The notes under the pieces were generated by a model. That model saw nothing but the letters and a program-made list of their open reading frames with translations, made no database searches and was not told where the DNA came from. A DNA stretch of 64,000 nt, from assembly GCA_964489555.1 (NCBI GenBank), contig CAZAZF010000003.1, positions 1-64,000 of the forward strand. The letters are read 5' to 3'. Shown here in pieces: positions 42,274 through 51,401 of the stretch (positions are counted from its first letter, which is position 1; every line of letters starts with the position of its first letter). Position numbers and translations under genes: made by a program. The stretch comes from JAAZGD01 sp964489555 (GTDB lineage Bacteria; Bacillota; Clostridia; Peptostreptococcales; Anaerovoracaceae).

Positions 42274-43503
42274 TTGGAGTGTACTAGGAAAATCAAAGAA
42301 AACCTTTATTGGATTGGCGTGAATGATCGTCGATTGGCCCGGTTTGAAAACCAATTTCTTTTGCCTACCGGGATCAGTTACAATTCTTATTTATGGTTGG
42401 GGAAAAAAACGGTACTGTTTGATACCACTGATGTAAGAACGGTGAAACAATTTATGGAGAACATAGATCGCTTGCTTCAGAACAGGCCACTGGATTATTT
42501 GGTGATTCATCACATCGAACCGGATCATGGAGCCGCCGTCGCAGAGTTGGTTTATCGATATCCGGAGATGGTGATTGTCACCAGCCGGTTGGGAAAAGAA
42601 ATGGTGGGTCAATTTTTTTCGGCAGAATTGAAAGAACGATGTCTGGTGGTGGGAGAAGGAGAATCCCTACCCATCGGTGAAATCGCCTTGCGGTTCCATA
42701 TGGCGCCTATGGTACATTGGCCGGAAGTCATGGTAAGCCTGATAGAAGAATGGGGCCTTCTTTTTTCGGGAGATGCTTTTGGAACCTTTGGAGCTTTGCC
42801 TGGAAATGTATTTAACGATGAAATGGATTTTGAAAAAGACTTCCTGGGGGAAGCCCGAAGGTATTATTGCAACATAGTAGGGAAATACGGTGCCCAGGTG
42901 CAAGATTTGCTTAACAAGCTTTCCAGGGAATCACTGCAGATGATTTGTCCGCTCCATGGCCCGGTGTGGAGAGACAACCTCTCTTATTATATTGACAAGT
43001 ATCAAAAATGGAGTCTTTACCAACCGGAAGACCGGGGTGTGGTCATTTTTTATGGCTCCATGTACGGTCATACCGAAAGTGTAGCCAATGCTCTTGCAGT
43101 GCTTTTGGGAGAAAAGGGTGTGGAAAGGTTGGCGGTCTATGATATTTCCGAAACCGATCTTTCGGAGATGATTGGGGAAATGTTCCGGGTCAGTCATTGG
43201 GTATTGGCGGCACCTACCTATAATGGGGGGCTATATCCGAAGATGGAGTGGCTGCTTCAGGATGCAAAAAAGTTGAACCTGAAAAATCGGAAGGTGGCCG
43301 TTATTGAGAACGGTTCTTGGGCTTCCGCCGCAGGAAAAGAAATGAAAAGGCAGCTGGAAGAAATGGAGAACATCAGGATTTTAAAGCCGGAAATAAAGGT
43401 CAAATCCGCCATCAAACCAGAAGAGCTTTTTTTGTTGGAAGAGTTGGCGGAGTCCATCCTTACATCCCTTAAAGAAGAAGCGGAGGAGCAGAAGACATGG
43501 TAA
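42274..43503 (+). CDS. fprA: FprA-type flavo-diiron protein
   Basis: The 409-aa enzyme reduces O2 to water or NO to N2O in anaerobes. The N-terminal metallo-beta-lactamase domain keeps the di-iron ligands: H80-x-E82-x-D84-H85, the His in PMVHWPE, the Asp in GDAFGTFG and the His in CPLHGP. The C-terminal flavodoxin domain (about 255-395) starts VVIFYGSMYGHTES. TTG 42274 is taken as start, with AAGGAAGGTG upstream; the nearby ATG at 42269 is out of frame. Its end overlaps ogt by 7 bases. Confidence 0.93.
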   Translation: MECTRKIKENLYWIGVNDRRLARFENQFLLPTGISYNSYLWLGKKTVLFDTTDVRTVKQFMENIDRLLQNRPLDYLVIHHIEPDHGAAVAELVYRYPEMVIVTSRLGKEMVGQFFSAELKERCLVVGEGESLPIGEIALRFHMAPMVHWPEVMVSLIEEWGLLFSGDAFGTFGALPGNVFNDEMDFEKDFLGEARRYYCNIVGKYGAQVQDLLNKLSRESLQMICPLHGPVWRDNLSYYIDKYQKWSLYQPEDRGVVIFYGSMYGHTESVANALAVLLGEKGVERLAVYDISETDLSEMIGEMFRVSHWVLAAPTYNGGLYPKMEWLLQDAKKLNLKNRKVAVIENGSWASAAGKEMKRQLEEMENIRILKPEIKVKSAIKPEELFLLEELAESILTSLKEEAEEQKTW

Positions 43504-43964
43504 AAAAAGCCTATGTTGATTCGGCGGTGGGAATCTGGGTGGTTGTGGAGGAGCAGGAAGCCATTTGTGAGCTGGAATATGTAGGCACCGGTTCTTTTCC
43601 TTTAGAGCAAGACACGACCCCTCTTTTGAGGCAGGCCACCCAACAGTTAAAGGAATATTTTCAAGGGGAGCGTAAAGAGTTTTCTTTGCCCTTACATACA
43701 CAAGGAACTCCATTTCAAGAAATGGTTTGGGCAGCACTTCGCCAGATTCCCTACGGGGAAACGTGTTCCTATCAGGATATTGCCAAGAAAATCGGACGAC
43801 CGAAAGCGATGCGGGCGGTGGGAGGAGCCAATCATCAAAATCCCATTTCCATCTTCATTCCCTGCCATCGCGTGATTGGACAAAAAGGAGATTTGGTGGG
43901 GTACGGAGGGGGGCTGCAAGTGAAAGCTTTCTTGCTGGATTTGGAAAAAACCCTTGGGCTTTAG
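43497..43964 (+). CDS. ogt: Methylated-DNA--protein-cysteine methyltransferase
   Basis: The 155-aa suicide repair protein removes O6-alkyl groups from guanine. PCHRV with acceptor Cys123, the helix-turn-helix region YQDIAKKIGRPKAMRAVG and the GYGGG turn are all present. Coupling to fprA suggests a shared stress-defence unit. Confidence 0.95.
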   Translation: MVKKAYVDSAVGIWVVVEEQEAICELEYVGTGSFPLEQDTTPLLRQATQQLKEYFQGERKEFSLPLHTQGTPFQEMVWAALRQIPYGETCSYQDIAKKIGRPKAMRAVGGANHQNPISIFIPCHRVIGQKGDLVGYGGGLQVKAFLLDLEKTLGL

Positions 43965-43984
43965 GAAACCTACCTATTATAGAT

Positions 43985-43993
43985 TGATATAAT
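43985..43993 (+). promoter_or_regulatory. Possible extended -10, distal promoter of the pyrimidine cluster
   Basis: TGaTATAAT about 180 bases before the amidohydrolase start; no clear -35. Confidence 0.35.
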
Positions 43994-44057
43994 CTTGTGG
44001 TTGCTTTTTATGAGTTGAAGACAATTTTGCTTTCTTTGGGAAGAGCGGCAAATATGC

Positions 44058-44086
44058 TTGAAAAATCCACCTTTCGGTGAGATAAT
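44058..44086 (+). promoter_or_regulatory. Promoter of the pyrimidine degradation cluster
   Basis: TTGAAA (44058-44063), a 17-base spacer and GATAAT (44081-44086), about 85 bases before the first gene. A small hairpin CACC-TTT-GGTG-like element lies in the spacer. Confidence 0.6.
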
Positions 44087-44171
44087 AAATTGAATCGGAG
44101 GCATATCTTCGATTTTACTCATTATATTCTTCAAGGCTTTGGCCATTGAAATAATAAAAGGAGGCAATACG

Positions 44172-45437
44172 ATGTACAAATGCAGTGTTGAACGAATGGA
44201 CGATTTAATCAAAACCTTTTCTCAGTATGGTGCCACCGGCAATGGTGGGATCACGCGATATGAATTGTCGGAAGCTTCCATTCAGGCCCGTGATGAATTC
44301 AAAAAGAGAATGGAAGCCATTGGTGCAGTAGTAGAAGTGGATGATTTAGCTAACATGTACGCTACTCTTCCAGGAACTGATCCAAATGCAAAAAGAATCG
44401 TTATGGCGTCTCATGTGGATTCCGTTCGAAATGGCGGAAATTATGATGGAATCCTCGGGGTTATGGGGGCTATGGAAGTACTGACTACCGTTGCCAAGGA
44501 AAATATTCCTCACAAACATCCCCTTACCGCTATGATTTGGACCAATGAAGAAGGTTCTTTGTTTCCACCGGCCATGATGGTTTCCGGAATTGTGTGCAAT
44601 GAATTTTTGCCACCGGCCATCGCTAAGAATTTCCAATTCGATAATATGATGAAATCCAAGAGTGTTATGGACCCCGGTAAAGTCTTTGGCGAGGAGCTGG
44701 CAAAATATCCTTATTTGGGAGACAAAGTCAATCGCCTGAATCCGGATAAATACATGGCTATGTTTGAAATGCATATCGAGCAGGGCCCCATCCTGGAAGA
44801 TGCGGGAGACGAAGTAGGCGTGGTGGATTGCGTTTTGGGCATGTTTAACTATCGTGTGAAATTCTATGGGCAGGCGGCTCATGCCGGAACCTTCCCCATG
44901 GACAAGAGAAAGGATGCGCTCTATGGTGCCGCTCAAGCCCTGATTTATCTTCACAATGAAATTGACAAATTGGGCAGACCGGAATTGGTATATACCACGG
45001 GAGAAATCGTATGTCATCCTTGTGTACATACAGTTATTCCGGACTTTATCGATTTTTCCATCGATTGTCGACACGAGGATCCGGAGGTCCGAGCCCAGGT
45101 AATGAAGATTTTAGAGAGCTTGACGGAAAAAGAGTGGGCCGGGTGTCGTTGTGAAATCGAAGAAAAGTGGAAGAGAGATACAGTATACTGGGACAAGGAT
45201 TTGTTTGGCTATGTAAAAGAGTCGGCGGAAGAGCTGGACCTCAAACATCAGGTAATCCATTCCGGAGCAGGTCATGATGCACAGTTTGCCAGTTACATGA
45301 TGCCTACCACTATGATTTTCGTTCAATCCAAGGACGGATTATCCCACTGTGAGCCGGAGTATTCTACGCCGGAACATTGCACCTCCGGTGCATCTGTAAT
45401 GCTTAATGCAGTTCTTAAAGCAGACGCTAATAAATAG
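44172..45437 (+). CDS. N-carbamoyl amino acid amidohydrolase (M20 family), likely beta-ureidopropionase
   Basis: The 421-aa zinc-dependent enzyme is in the allantoate amidohydrolase/carbamoylase branch. Metal ligands appear in MASHVDSVRNGGNYDG, WTNEEGSLF and MFEMHIEQGP. The dimerisation domain contains QAAHAGTFPMDKRKDAL, and the C terminus has HSGAGHDAQFA. With preT and preA directly downstream, hydrolysis of N-carbamoyl-beta-alanine is the best inference; L-carbamoylase or allantoate activity is possible. ATG 44172 has AAAGGAGG upstream. Confidence 0.88.
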   Translation: MYKCSVERMDDLIKTFSQYGATGNGGITRYELSEASIQARDEFKKRMEAIGAVVEVDDLANMYATLPGTDPNAKRIVMASHVDSVRNGGNYDGILGVMGAMEVLTTVAKENIPHKHPLTAMIWTNEEGSLFPPAMMVSGIVCNEFLPPAIAKNFQFDNMMKSKSVMDPGKVFGEELAKYPYLGDKVNRLNPDKYMAMFEMHIEQGPILEDAGDEVGVVDCVLGMFNYRVKFYGQAAHAGTFPMDKRKDALYGAAQALIYLHNEIDKLGRPELVYTTGEIVCHPCVHTVIPDFIDFSIDCRHEDPEVRAQVMKILESLTEKEWAGCRCEIEEKWKRDTVYWDKDLFGYVKESAEELDLKHQVIHSGAGHDAQFASYMMPTTMIFVQSKDGLSHCEPEYSTPEHCTSGASVMLNAVLKADANK

Positions 45438-45470
45438 TCGATTTGCTTCTAGATAAGGTAAGACCATTTA

Positions 45471-45494
45471 AGGGGGAAGGTGACTTCCCCCCTT
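45471..45494 (+). promoter_or_regulatory. GNRA-capped hairpin between amidohydrolase and preT
   Basis: GGGGGAAG (45472-45479) pairs with CTTCCCCC (45484-45491) around a GTGA tetraloop. No T-run follows, so it is more likely an mRNA-stability or processing element than a terminator. Confidence 0.5.
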
Positions 45495-45550
45495 CATGCC
45501 CTATTGGAGACAATGGGAAAATCCAACAAGTATGGTAAGGAGGGTAAAAC

Positions 45551-46822
45551 GTGAGTAAAGTAGTAAAGGCTAAGTACACAGCCGAGGCTGTCGCGGGGTT
45601 CACCCACAGAACAGCTATGGAAGAGGCAGCTCGATGTCTTTTGTGCCTAGATGCACCGTGTAGCAAAGGATGCCCTGCAGGAACCGATCCGGGGAAATTT
45701 ATTCGTTCCATCCGGTTTCGAAATGCAAAGGGTGCTGCTGAAACCATTCGTGAAAACAACATCCTAGGTGGTACTTGCGCAAGGATCTGTCCTTATGATC
45801 ACCTGTGCGAAGAATTCTGTTCAAGATGTGGAATCGACCGACCGATTGAAATCGGCAAGCTGCAACGCTATGCCATGGAGCAGGAAAAAGCTTATAAGAT
45901 GCAGATATTGAAAGCTCCTGCAAAGAAAAAGAACGCTAGAGTTGCCTGCGTTGGAGCAGGCCCCGCCTCTTTGGCATGTGCTGCCGAATTGGCCAAGGAA
46001 GGGTACCGGGTTACAATTTTTGAAAAAGAAGAGAAGCCGGGCGGTGTTTTGACCTATGGAATCACGCCATCCAGACTTCCACAAGCCGTGGTGGATCAAG
46101 ACATTGCTCAAGTGAAAAAGCTGGGCGTGAAATTTGTGATGAATACGGAAGTGGGCAAGGATGTAAACCTGGAGGAAATGGATTTTGATGCAGTCTTCGT
46201 AGGCGCCGGGCTATGGGGCACACGATTGCCGGACATCAAAGGAACGGACTTAAAGGGCGTTTACACGGCCATCGATTTTCTGAAAACGGCAAGAACGAAA
46301 AAAACCGAATTTAAGCCGGGAAAAGCTGTGGTTGTGGTGGGCGGCGGAGACGTTGCTATTGATTGTGCCGTCAGCGCCAAACTACTCGGAGCGGAAGATG
46401 TGAAAATCGTTTATCGAAGAACACTGGAAGAGGCTCCAGCCAATATGGATGAATGGCATTATGCTATGAGTCTGGGCATTGGTGTTACTACCAATATGGC
46501 ACCGGCAGAGCTGATGGGCGAGAAAAAATTGGCGTTTGCTGTGTTTAATGGCAGAGATAAGAAATCCGGATTGAAGTTGGCTTGCGATACCATCGTGTTT
46601 GCAATTGGGCAAAAGCCGGAAGATATGAAAAAAATCACCTCTGCAAAGCTTAATGAAAAAGGCGGAATCGCAGCGAAAAGCACGGGCAAAACCAATTTGG
46701 CCAAGGTTTTTGCAGCCGGGGATATCGTCAATGGTGGAAAGACGGTTGTGGAAGCGGTGGCAGAAGGCAAAGAAGCCGCTTATTCCATCATGAAATATTT
46801 GGAAAAGAAAGGGGTGAAATAG
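45551..46822 (+). CDS. preT: Dihydropyrimidine dehydrogenase, flavin/NAD(P) subunit
   Basis: The 423-aa protein is related to the glutamate synthase small subunit. An N-terminal Fe-S domain has two Cys clusters (CLLCLDAPCSKGCP and CARICPYDHLCEEFC). FAD-binding VACVGAGPASLACAAEL and NAD(P)-binding VVVVGGGDVAIDCA follow. It passes electrons from NAD(P)H to PreA for uracil/thymine reduction. GTG start with GGAGGG upstream. Two bases separate it from preA. Confidence 0.92.
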   Translation: MSKVVKAKYTAEAVAGFTHRTAMEEAARCLLCLDAPCSKGCPAGTDPGKFIRSIRFRNAKGAAETIRENNILGGTCARICPYDHLCEEFCSRCGIDRPIEIGKLQRYAMEQEKAYKMQILKAPAKKKNARVACVGAGPASLACAAELAKEGYRVTIFEKEEKPGGVLTYGITPSRLPQAVVDQDIAQVKKLGVKFVMNTEVGKDVNLEEMDFDAVFVGAGLWGTRLPDIKGTDLKGVYTAIDFLKTARTKKTEFKPGKAVVVVGGGDVAIDCAVSAKLLGAEDVKIVYRRTLEEAPANMDEWHYAMSLGIGVTTNMAPAELMGEKKLAFAVFNGRDKKSGLKLACDTIVFAIGQKPEDMKKITSAKLNEKGGIAAKSTGKTNLAKVFAAGDIVNGGKTVVEAVAEGKEAAYSIMKYLEKKGVK

Positions 46823-46823
46823 A

Positions 46824-48098
46824 ATGGCAGTTAAGAAAGATTTATCCATAGAATATCTTGGTGTTCAATGTGAAAACCCCTTCTTCCTTTCCTCTTCTCC
46901 GGTAGGTAGCGATTATGACATGGTTGCAAAGTGCTATGAAGAAGGTTGGGGTGGAGTTTTCTACAAGACTGTTGGATTTTGGATTCCCGACGAATGCTCG
47001 CCCAGGTTTGATCAAAACAACAAAGAAGGACTTCCATGGGTTGGTTTTAAAAATATGGAAATGATTTCCGACAAACCCACGGAGTACAACTTCCAGCAGA
47101 TGAGAAAACTGAAAAGGGATTATCCTGACAAGATTATGGTTGCTTCCATCATGGGAGAAAACGAGAAAGAATGGCGGGAATTGGCCATTATGGCAGAACA
47201 GGCCGAAGCGGACCTGATTGAAGGAAACTTCTCATGTCCTCAGATGACCACCCATGCCATGGGTTCTGATGTTGGGACGAACCCGGAGTTGGTCGAAAAG
47301 TACTCCAAGGCGGTTTCTCAGGCAACAAAGGTTCCCTTTATTGCCAAGATGACCCCCAACATCACCACCATGGAAATAGCAGCCCAGGCGGCTGTAAGGG
47401 GGGGTGCCAAAGGGGTATCCGCTATCAATACCATCAAATCCATCACCAATATTGACTTTGAAAACAATACGGGTATGCCGGTGGTAGATGGAAAATCTTC
47501 GATTTCCGGATATTCCGGAGCGGCGGTAAGGCCTATTGCTCTCCGGTTTTGTGCCCAGATGCTTCAGGACAAGAAACTGAAAAACATACCGGTTTCCGGT
47601 ATCGGGGGGATCGAAACATGGAGGGATGCGGTAGAATTCCTAATGATTGGATGTAGAAACATTCAGGTTACTACGGCCATCATGCAATATGGATACCGAA
47701 TTGTGGAAGACATGATCTCAGGCACCTCTCATTTTATGGACGAAAGAGGGTATGAGAAGTTGGATGATTTTGTTGGATTGGCTTTACCCAATTTGGTTCC
47801 AGCAGAAGAAATCAGAAGAACTTTCAAAATTTTGCCCAGCTTTGATTTGAAGAAGTGCATCGGATGCGGCCGTTGCTATGTATCCTGTTACGATGGTGCG
47901 CACCAAGCCATCGGATGGGATGAAAAGAAACGCCGGCCCACATTGGATGAAAAGAAGTGCGTTGGTTGTCATCTCTGCCTCAATGTGTGTCCGGTTCAGG
48001 GGTGTATCGGTGCAGGGGAAGTGAAATGGCTGCCTGACAAACTGAAAAAATTTGGCGACAAGAGAAACAAGGTTGCCATGAAACATTTCTACGAATAA
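46824..48098 (+). CDS. preA: Dihydropyrimidine dehydrogenase, FMN/Fe-S subunit
   Basis: The 424-aa protein has a dihydroorotate-dehydrogenase-like FMN barrel (about 1-330), with EGNFSCPQMTTHAMGS and INTIKSITNID. A two-cluster ferredoxin domain follows (CIGCGRCYVSCYD and CVGCHLCLNVCP). With PreT it reduces uracil to dihydrouracil. Dihydropyrimidinase, needed between this step and the amidohydrolase, is not in the window. A terminator follows. Confidence 0.93.
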   Translation: MAVKKDLSIEYLGVQCENPFFLSSSPVGSDYDMVAKCYEEGWGGVFYKTVGFWIPDECSPRFDQNNKEGLPWVGFKNMEMISDKPTEYNFQQMRKLKRDYPDKIMVASIMGENEKEWRELAIMAEQAEADLIEGNFSCPQMTTHAMGSDVGTNPELVEKYSKAVSQATKVPFIAKMTPNITTMEIAAQAAVRGGAKGVSAINTIKSITNIDFENNTGMPVVDGKSSISGYSGAAVRPIALRFCAQMLQDKKLKNIPVSGIGGIETWRDAVEFLMIGCRNIQVTTAIMQYGYRIVEDMISGTSHFMDERGYEKLDDFVGLALPNLVPAEEIRRTFKILPSFDLKKCIGCGRCYVSCYDGAHQAIGWDEKKRRPTLDEKKCVGCHLCLNVCPVQGCIGAGEVKWLPDKLKKFGDKRNKVAMKHFYE

Positions 48099-48118
48099 AA
48101 AAGAAAAAAGAAGGTTCA

Positions 48119-48158
48119 GAGAAGCGAGGCCGTTGGGAGCCTCGCTTCTTCCCTTTCC
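48119..48158 (+). terminator. Terminator after preA
   Basis: GAAGCGAGGC (48121-48130) pairs with GCCTCGCTTC (48139-48148), plus one A-T pair outside, followed by a pyrimidine-rich TTCCCTTT tract. Confidence 0.75.
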
Positions 48159-48186
48159 GGCACACATTCCCTTTCCGGCACACATT
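48151..48186 (+). repeat. 18-base tandem duplication upstream of thrS
   Basis: CCCTTTCCGGCACACATT occurs twice, head to tail, at 48151-48168 and 48169-48186. The last two T of copy 2 are the first two bases of the thrS -35. Confidence 0.95.
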
Positions 48187-48212
48187 GACAAATATCGGTT
48201 TTCTACTATAAT
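48185..48212 (+). promoter_or_regulatory. Promoter of thrS (and probably rnf)
   Basis: Consensus TTGACA (48185-48190), a 16-base spacer and consensus TATAAT (48207-48212). The remaining leader of about 95 bases is too short for a T-box, and no T-box motif is present. Confidence 0.8.
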
Positions 48213-48312
48213 TAAACCGTTACAAAAAGTATTATGTATTATTGTAGATACACGTTTGAAAATTTATTGATTTCAAAATGGGGTGTGTTACAATGGGTCA
48301 AGGAGAATGAAA

Positions 48313-50058
48313 ATGGCAAAAGACAAGATAAGTTTTGAAGATGAACAAGTAAAACTGCAGTACCGACACACCTCTTCTCATGTGATGGCGCAAGCCATTA
48401 AGCACCTTTGGCCTCAAGCCAAATTGGCCATTGGCCCAGCCATTGAGAACGGGTTTTATTACGATATTGATTTGGATTACCGAATAACCGAAGAAGACTT
48501 CCCGAAAATCCAGAAAGAAATGAAAAAAATCATCGCCGCGGCTTACCGGTTGGAGCGATTTGAGCTCCCTCGGGAAGAGGCCATGGCCTATATGGAGCAA
48601 GAAGGGGAGCCCTATAAGGTGGAGTTGATTCGGGACTTACCAGAGGATGCGGTGATTTCTTTTTATCGTCAGGGGGATTTTACCGATTTATGTGCAGGAC
48701 CCCATCTTGACCATACGGGTCAGGTAAAAGCGATAAAATTGATGAGTGTGGCCGGCGCCTATTGGCGTGGTGATGAAAAAAACAAGATGCTACAACGGCT
48801 TTATGGAACCTCGTTCCCTACTATAGAGGAGCTGGAAGAGTATCTAAACCGGTTGGAAGAGGCCAAACGGCGGGACCATCGAAAAATCGGGAAGGAAATG
48901 GATTTATTCCTGCTTTTGGATGAAGGCCCCGGTTTCCCTTTTTTCATGCCCAACGGAATGGTAATCCGAAACGAGTTGGAGTATTTTTGGCGACAGGAGC
49001 ATCGGAAAAGAGGGTATGAGGAAATCAAAACCCCTTTGATTTTATCTGAGGAGCTTTGGCATACCTCCGGGCATTGGGATCATTATCAGAACAATATGTA
49101 TTTCACTAAGATTGATGATGGGGATTATGCCATTAAGCCCATGAATTGTCCGGGAGCATTATTATCCTATAAGCGAAAAATGTATTCCTATCGTGATTTT
49201 CCCATGAGAGTAGGTGAATTGGGTCAGGTACATCGCCATGAACTATCCGGCGCCTTGCACGGCCTGATGAGGGTAAGAACCTTCACTCAAGATGATGCCC
49301 ATATTTTCGCGTTGCCTGAACAAATCAAAGATGAAGTATTGGGCGTGTTCCGATTTATTGATTATGTATATAATGTATTTGGGTTTAAATATCATATTGA
49401 ATTATCTACCCGGCCTGATGACAGCTTGGGCTCCGACGAAGATTGGCAGATGGCAGAGACTGCTTTGAAGGAAGCCATGGATGGAGCAGAAGTGCCCTAT
49501 GTTATCAATGAAGGAGACGGGGCTTTTTACGGACCGAAGTTGGACTTCCATTTGGAGGATTCTATTGGAAGAACTTGGCAGTGTGGCACCATCCAATTGG
49601 ACTTCCAAATGCCCCAGCGTTTTGACTTGACCTATGTGGGAGCGGATGGAGAAAAACATCGCCCTATTATGATTCATCGAGTTATTTTCGGGTCTATCGA
49701 ACGATTCGTGGGAATTCTCATTGAGCATACGGCGGGGAAATTTCCACTATGGTTGGCTCCTGTACAGGTGAGATTGTTGACTGTGACGGAAAAGTATGGA
49801 GAATACGCAAAGAAGGTGGCAAAGATATTGGAAGATAAAAATCTTCGCGTCCAATTGGATCTTCGAAATGAAAAAATCGGATACAAGCTGCGGGAAGCAA
49901 GAAACGAGAGGGTGTCCTATATCGGAGTCATCGGGGAAAGAGAAGAAGAAAGCCAAACCTTAACGGTTCGTTCCTCCAAGGCGGGGGAATTAGGGGAGAT
50001 GTCCGTAGAGGCCTTTGCCGAAAAATTGTGCCAGGAAATTGAGAATAAGGACATATAG
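48313..50058 (+). CDS. thrS: Threonyl-tRNA synthetase lacking the TGS domain
   Basis: The 581-aa class II enzyme charges tRNA-Thr. It begins directly in the editing domain: HTSSH (His19/His23) and CAGPH are the editing-site metal-type motifs. The catalytic core has the zinc ligands in MNCPGAL, HRHELSG and MIHRVIFGSIERF, and an anticodon domain follows from about residue 480. Typical ThrRS is about 640 aa with an N-terminal TGS domain, which is missing. ATG 48313 fits the AAGGAGA site. The gene ends 11 bases before rnfC. Confidence 0.93.
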   Translation: MAKDKISFEDEQVKLQYRHTSSHVMAQAIKHLWPQAKLAIGPAIENGFYYDIDLDYRITEEDFPKIQKEMKKIIAAAYRLERFELPREEAMAYMEQEGEPYKVELIRDLPEDAVISFYRQGDFTDLCAGPHLDHTGQVKAIKLMSVAGAYWRGDEKNKMLQRLYGTSFPTIEELEEYLNRLEEAKRRDHRKIGKEMDLFLLLDEGPGFPFFMPNGMVIRNELEYFWRQEHRKRGYEEIKTPLILSEELWHTSGHWDHYQNNMYFTKIDDGDYAIKPMNCPGALLSYKRKMYSYRDFPMRVGELGQVHRHELSGALHGLMRVRTFTQDDAHIFALPEQIKDEVLGVFRFIDYVYNVFGFKYHIELSTRPDDSLGSDEDWQMAETALKEAMDGAEVPYVINEGDGAFYGPKLDFHLEDSIGRTWQCGTIQLDFQMPQRFDLTYVGADGEKHRPIMIHRVIFGSIERFVGILIEHTAGKFPLWLAPVQVRLLTVTEKYGEYAKKVAKILEDKNLRVQLDLRNEKIGYKLREARNERVSYIGVIGEREEESQTLTVRSSKAGELGEMSVEAFAEKLCQEIENKDI

Positions 50059-50069
50059 GAGCGGGAAAG

Positions 50070-51401
50070 TTGAAGTTATTTGGGAATGGAATTACCCGGG
50101 GAATTCATGTAGAACACCATAAGAATACCAAGAACATGGCTACGGAAACCATCGATTTACCAGATCGGGTATACCTGTCTATGGTTCAACACATTGGGGT
50201 TCGTTGCAACCCTATTGTTGGTGTAGGAGAACATGTGGATGTAGGTCAACCGGTAGGTGATACCGATGTGTTTTTTAGTGCGCCGGTTCATGCTAGTGTT
50301 TCCGGGAAAGTGGTATCCGTAGAGAAAATCATGTCCATTATGGGCACCATGGATCGCCATGTGGTGATTGAGGCGGATGGCAATCAAACCATGTGGGAGG
50401 GAGTGAAACCTCCTGTGGTTGAAAATACCCAAGATTTTATTCAAGCGGTTCGAAGCAGTGGAATTGTAGGATTGGGAGGGGCCGCATTTCCGGTAAGCGT
50501 GAAATACAGCCCTCAGAATTTGGAAATGGTCGACACATTGATTGTGAATGGGGCAGAATGCGAGCCTTATATAACTTCGGATTACCGGACTATGATGGAG
50601 GACACGAATTATATCATTGATGGCATTGAAGCTACCATGAAGTGGTTGGGGTTAAAAGAGTGCTATATTGCCATCGAGGATAACAAGCCGGAAGCCATTG
50701 CTAAATTTTATGAAATGCTGGAGGGCAAGTACAATATTCGAATCGTGATTCTTAAGTCCAAATACCCACGGGGGGCGGAAAAGGTTATCATTCGAGAAAC
50801 CACGGGGAAAATTCTATTGCCCGGAAAGTTGCCGGCGGATATTGGGGTGCTAGTCTCCAATGTGGCTACGGTGGGATTTTTGGGAAAATATATGGCCACG
50901 GGGATTCCTTTGATTGACAAGCGAATCACTGTAGATGGCCTGGCGGTGACCACCCCTAAAAATCTTCTGGTCCCTTTGGGCACTAAAATATATAAGATTA
51001 TAGAGGCTTGTGGTGGCTATAAGGAGCCACCTGCCAAGATTATCATGGGAGGACCCATGATGGGTCGAGCTATTTATAATGATGGAAAACCCCTCATCAA
51101 GAACAACAATGCCATTTTGGCTTTTGATGCCAAACAAGCCCATCTTGAGGAAGAATCCCCTTGTATTAATTGCGGGAGATGCATTCGGGCTTGTCCTACT
51201 AATTTAATGCCTACCCTGATGAACCGAGCCTATTACAATAACGACTGGGAAGAAATGAAACGATTGAATGTAATGGCTTGCATCGGTTGCGGTTGTTGCT
51301 CTTATGTATGTCCGTCGAAACGGATGCTGAACATCGTTCATTCCCTTGGGAAGAGCAAAATCAAGGAAATGGAGGCGGCTGAGAAGAATGGAAGATTATA
51401 A
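50070..51401 (+). CDS. rnfC: Rnf complex subunit RnfC
   Basis: The 443-aa peripheral subunit binds NADH and FMN in the ferredoxin:NAD+ oxidoreductase. N-terminal region resembles the biotin-like hinge and NuoF fold (VNGAECEPYITSDYR). Two 4Fe-4S clusters are at CINCGRCIRACP and CIGCGCCSYVCP. TTG start behind GAGCGGGA. It is the first of six rnf genes in the order C-D-G-E-A-B. Confidence 0.95.
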   Translation: MKLFGNGITRGIHVEHHKNTKNMATETIDLPDRVYLSMVQHIGVRCNPIVGVGEHVDVGQPVGDTDVFFSAPVHASVSGKVVSVEKIMSIMGTMDRHVVIEADGNQTMWEGVKPPVVENTQDFIQAVRSSGIVGLGGAAFPVSVKYSPQNLEMVDTLIVNGAECEPYITSDYRTMMEDTNYIIDGIEATMKWLGLKECYIAIEDNKPEAIAKFYEMLEGKYNIRIVILKSKYPRGAEKVIIRETTGKILLPGKLPADIGVLVSNVATVGFLGKYMATGIPLIDKRITVDGLAVTTPKNLLVPLGTKIYKIIEACGGYKEPPAKIIMGGPMMGRAIYNDGKPLIKNNNAILAFDAKQAHLEEESPCINCGRCIRACPTNLMPTLMNRAYYNNDWEEMKRLNVMACIGCGCCSYVCPSKRMLNIVHSLGKSKIKEMEAAEKNGRL

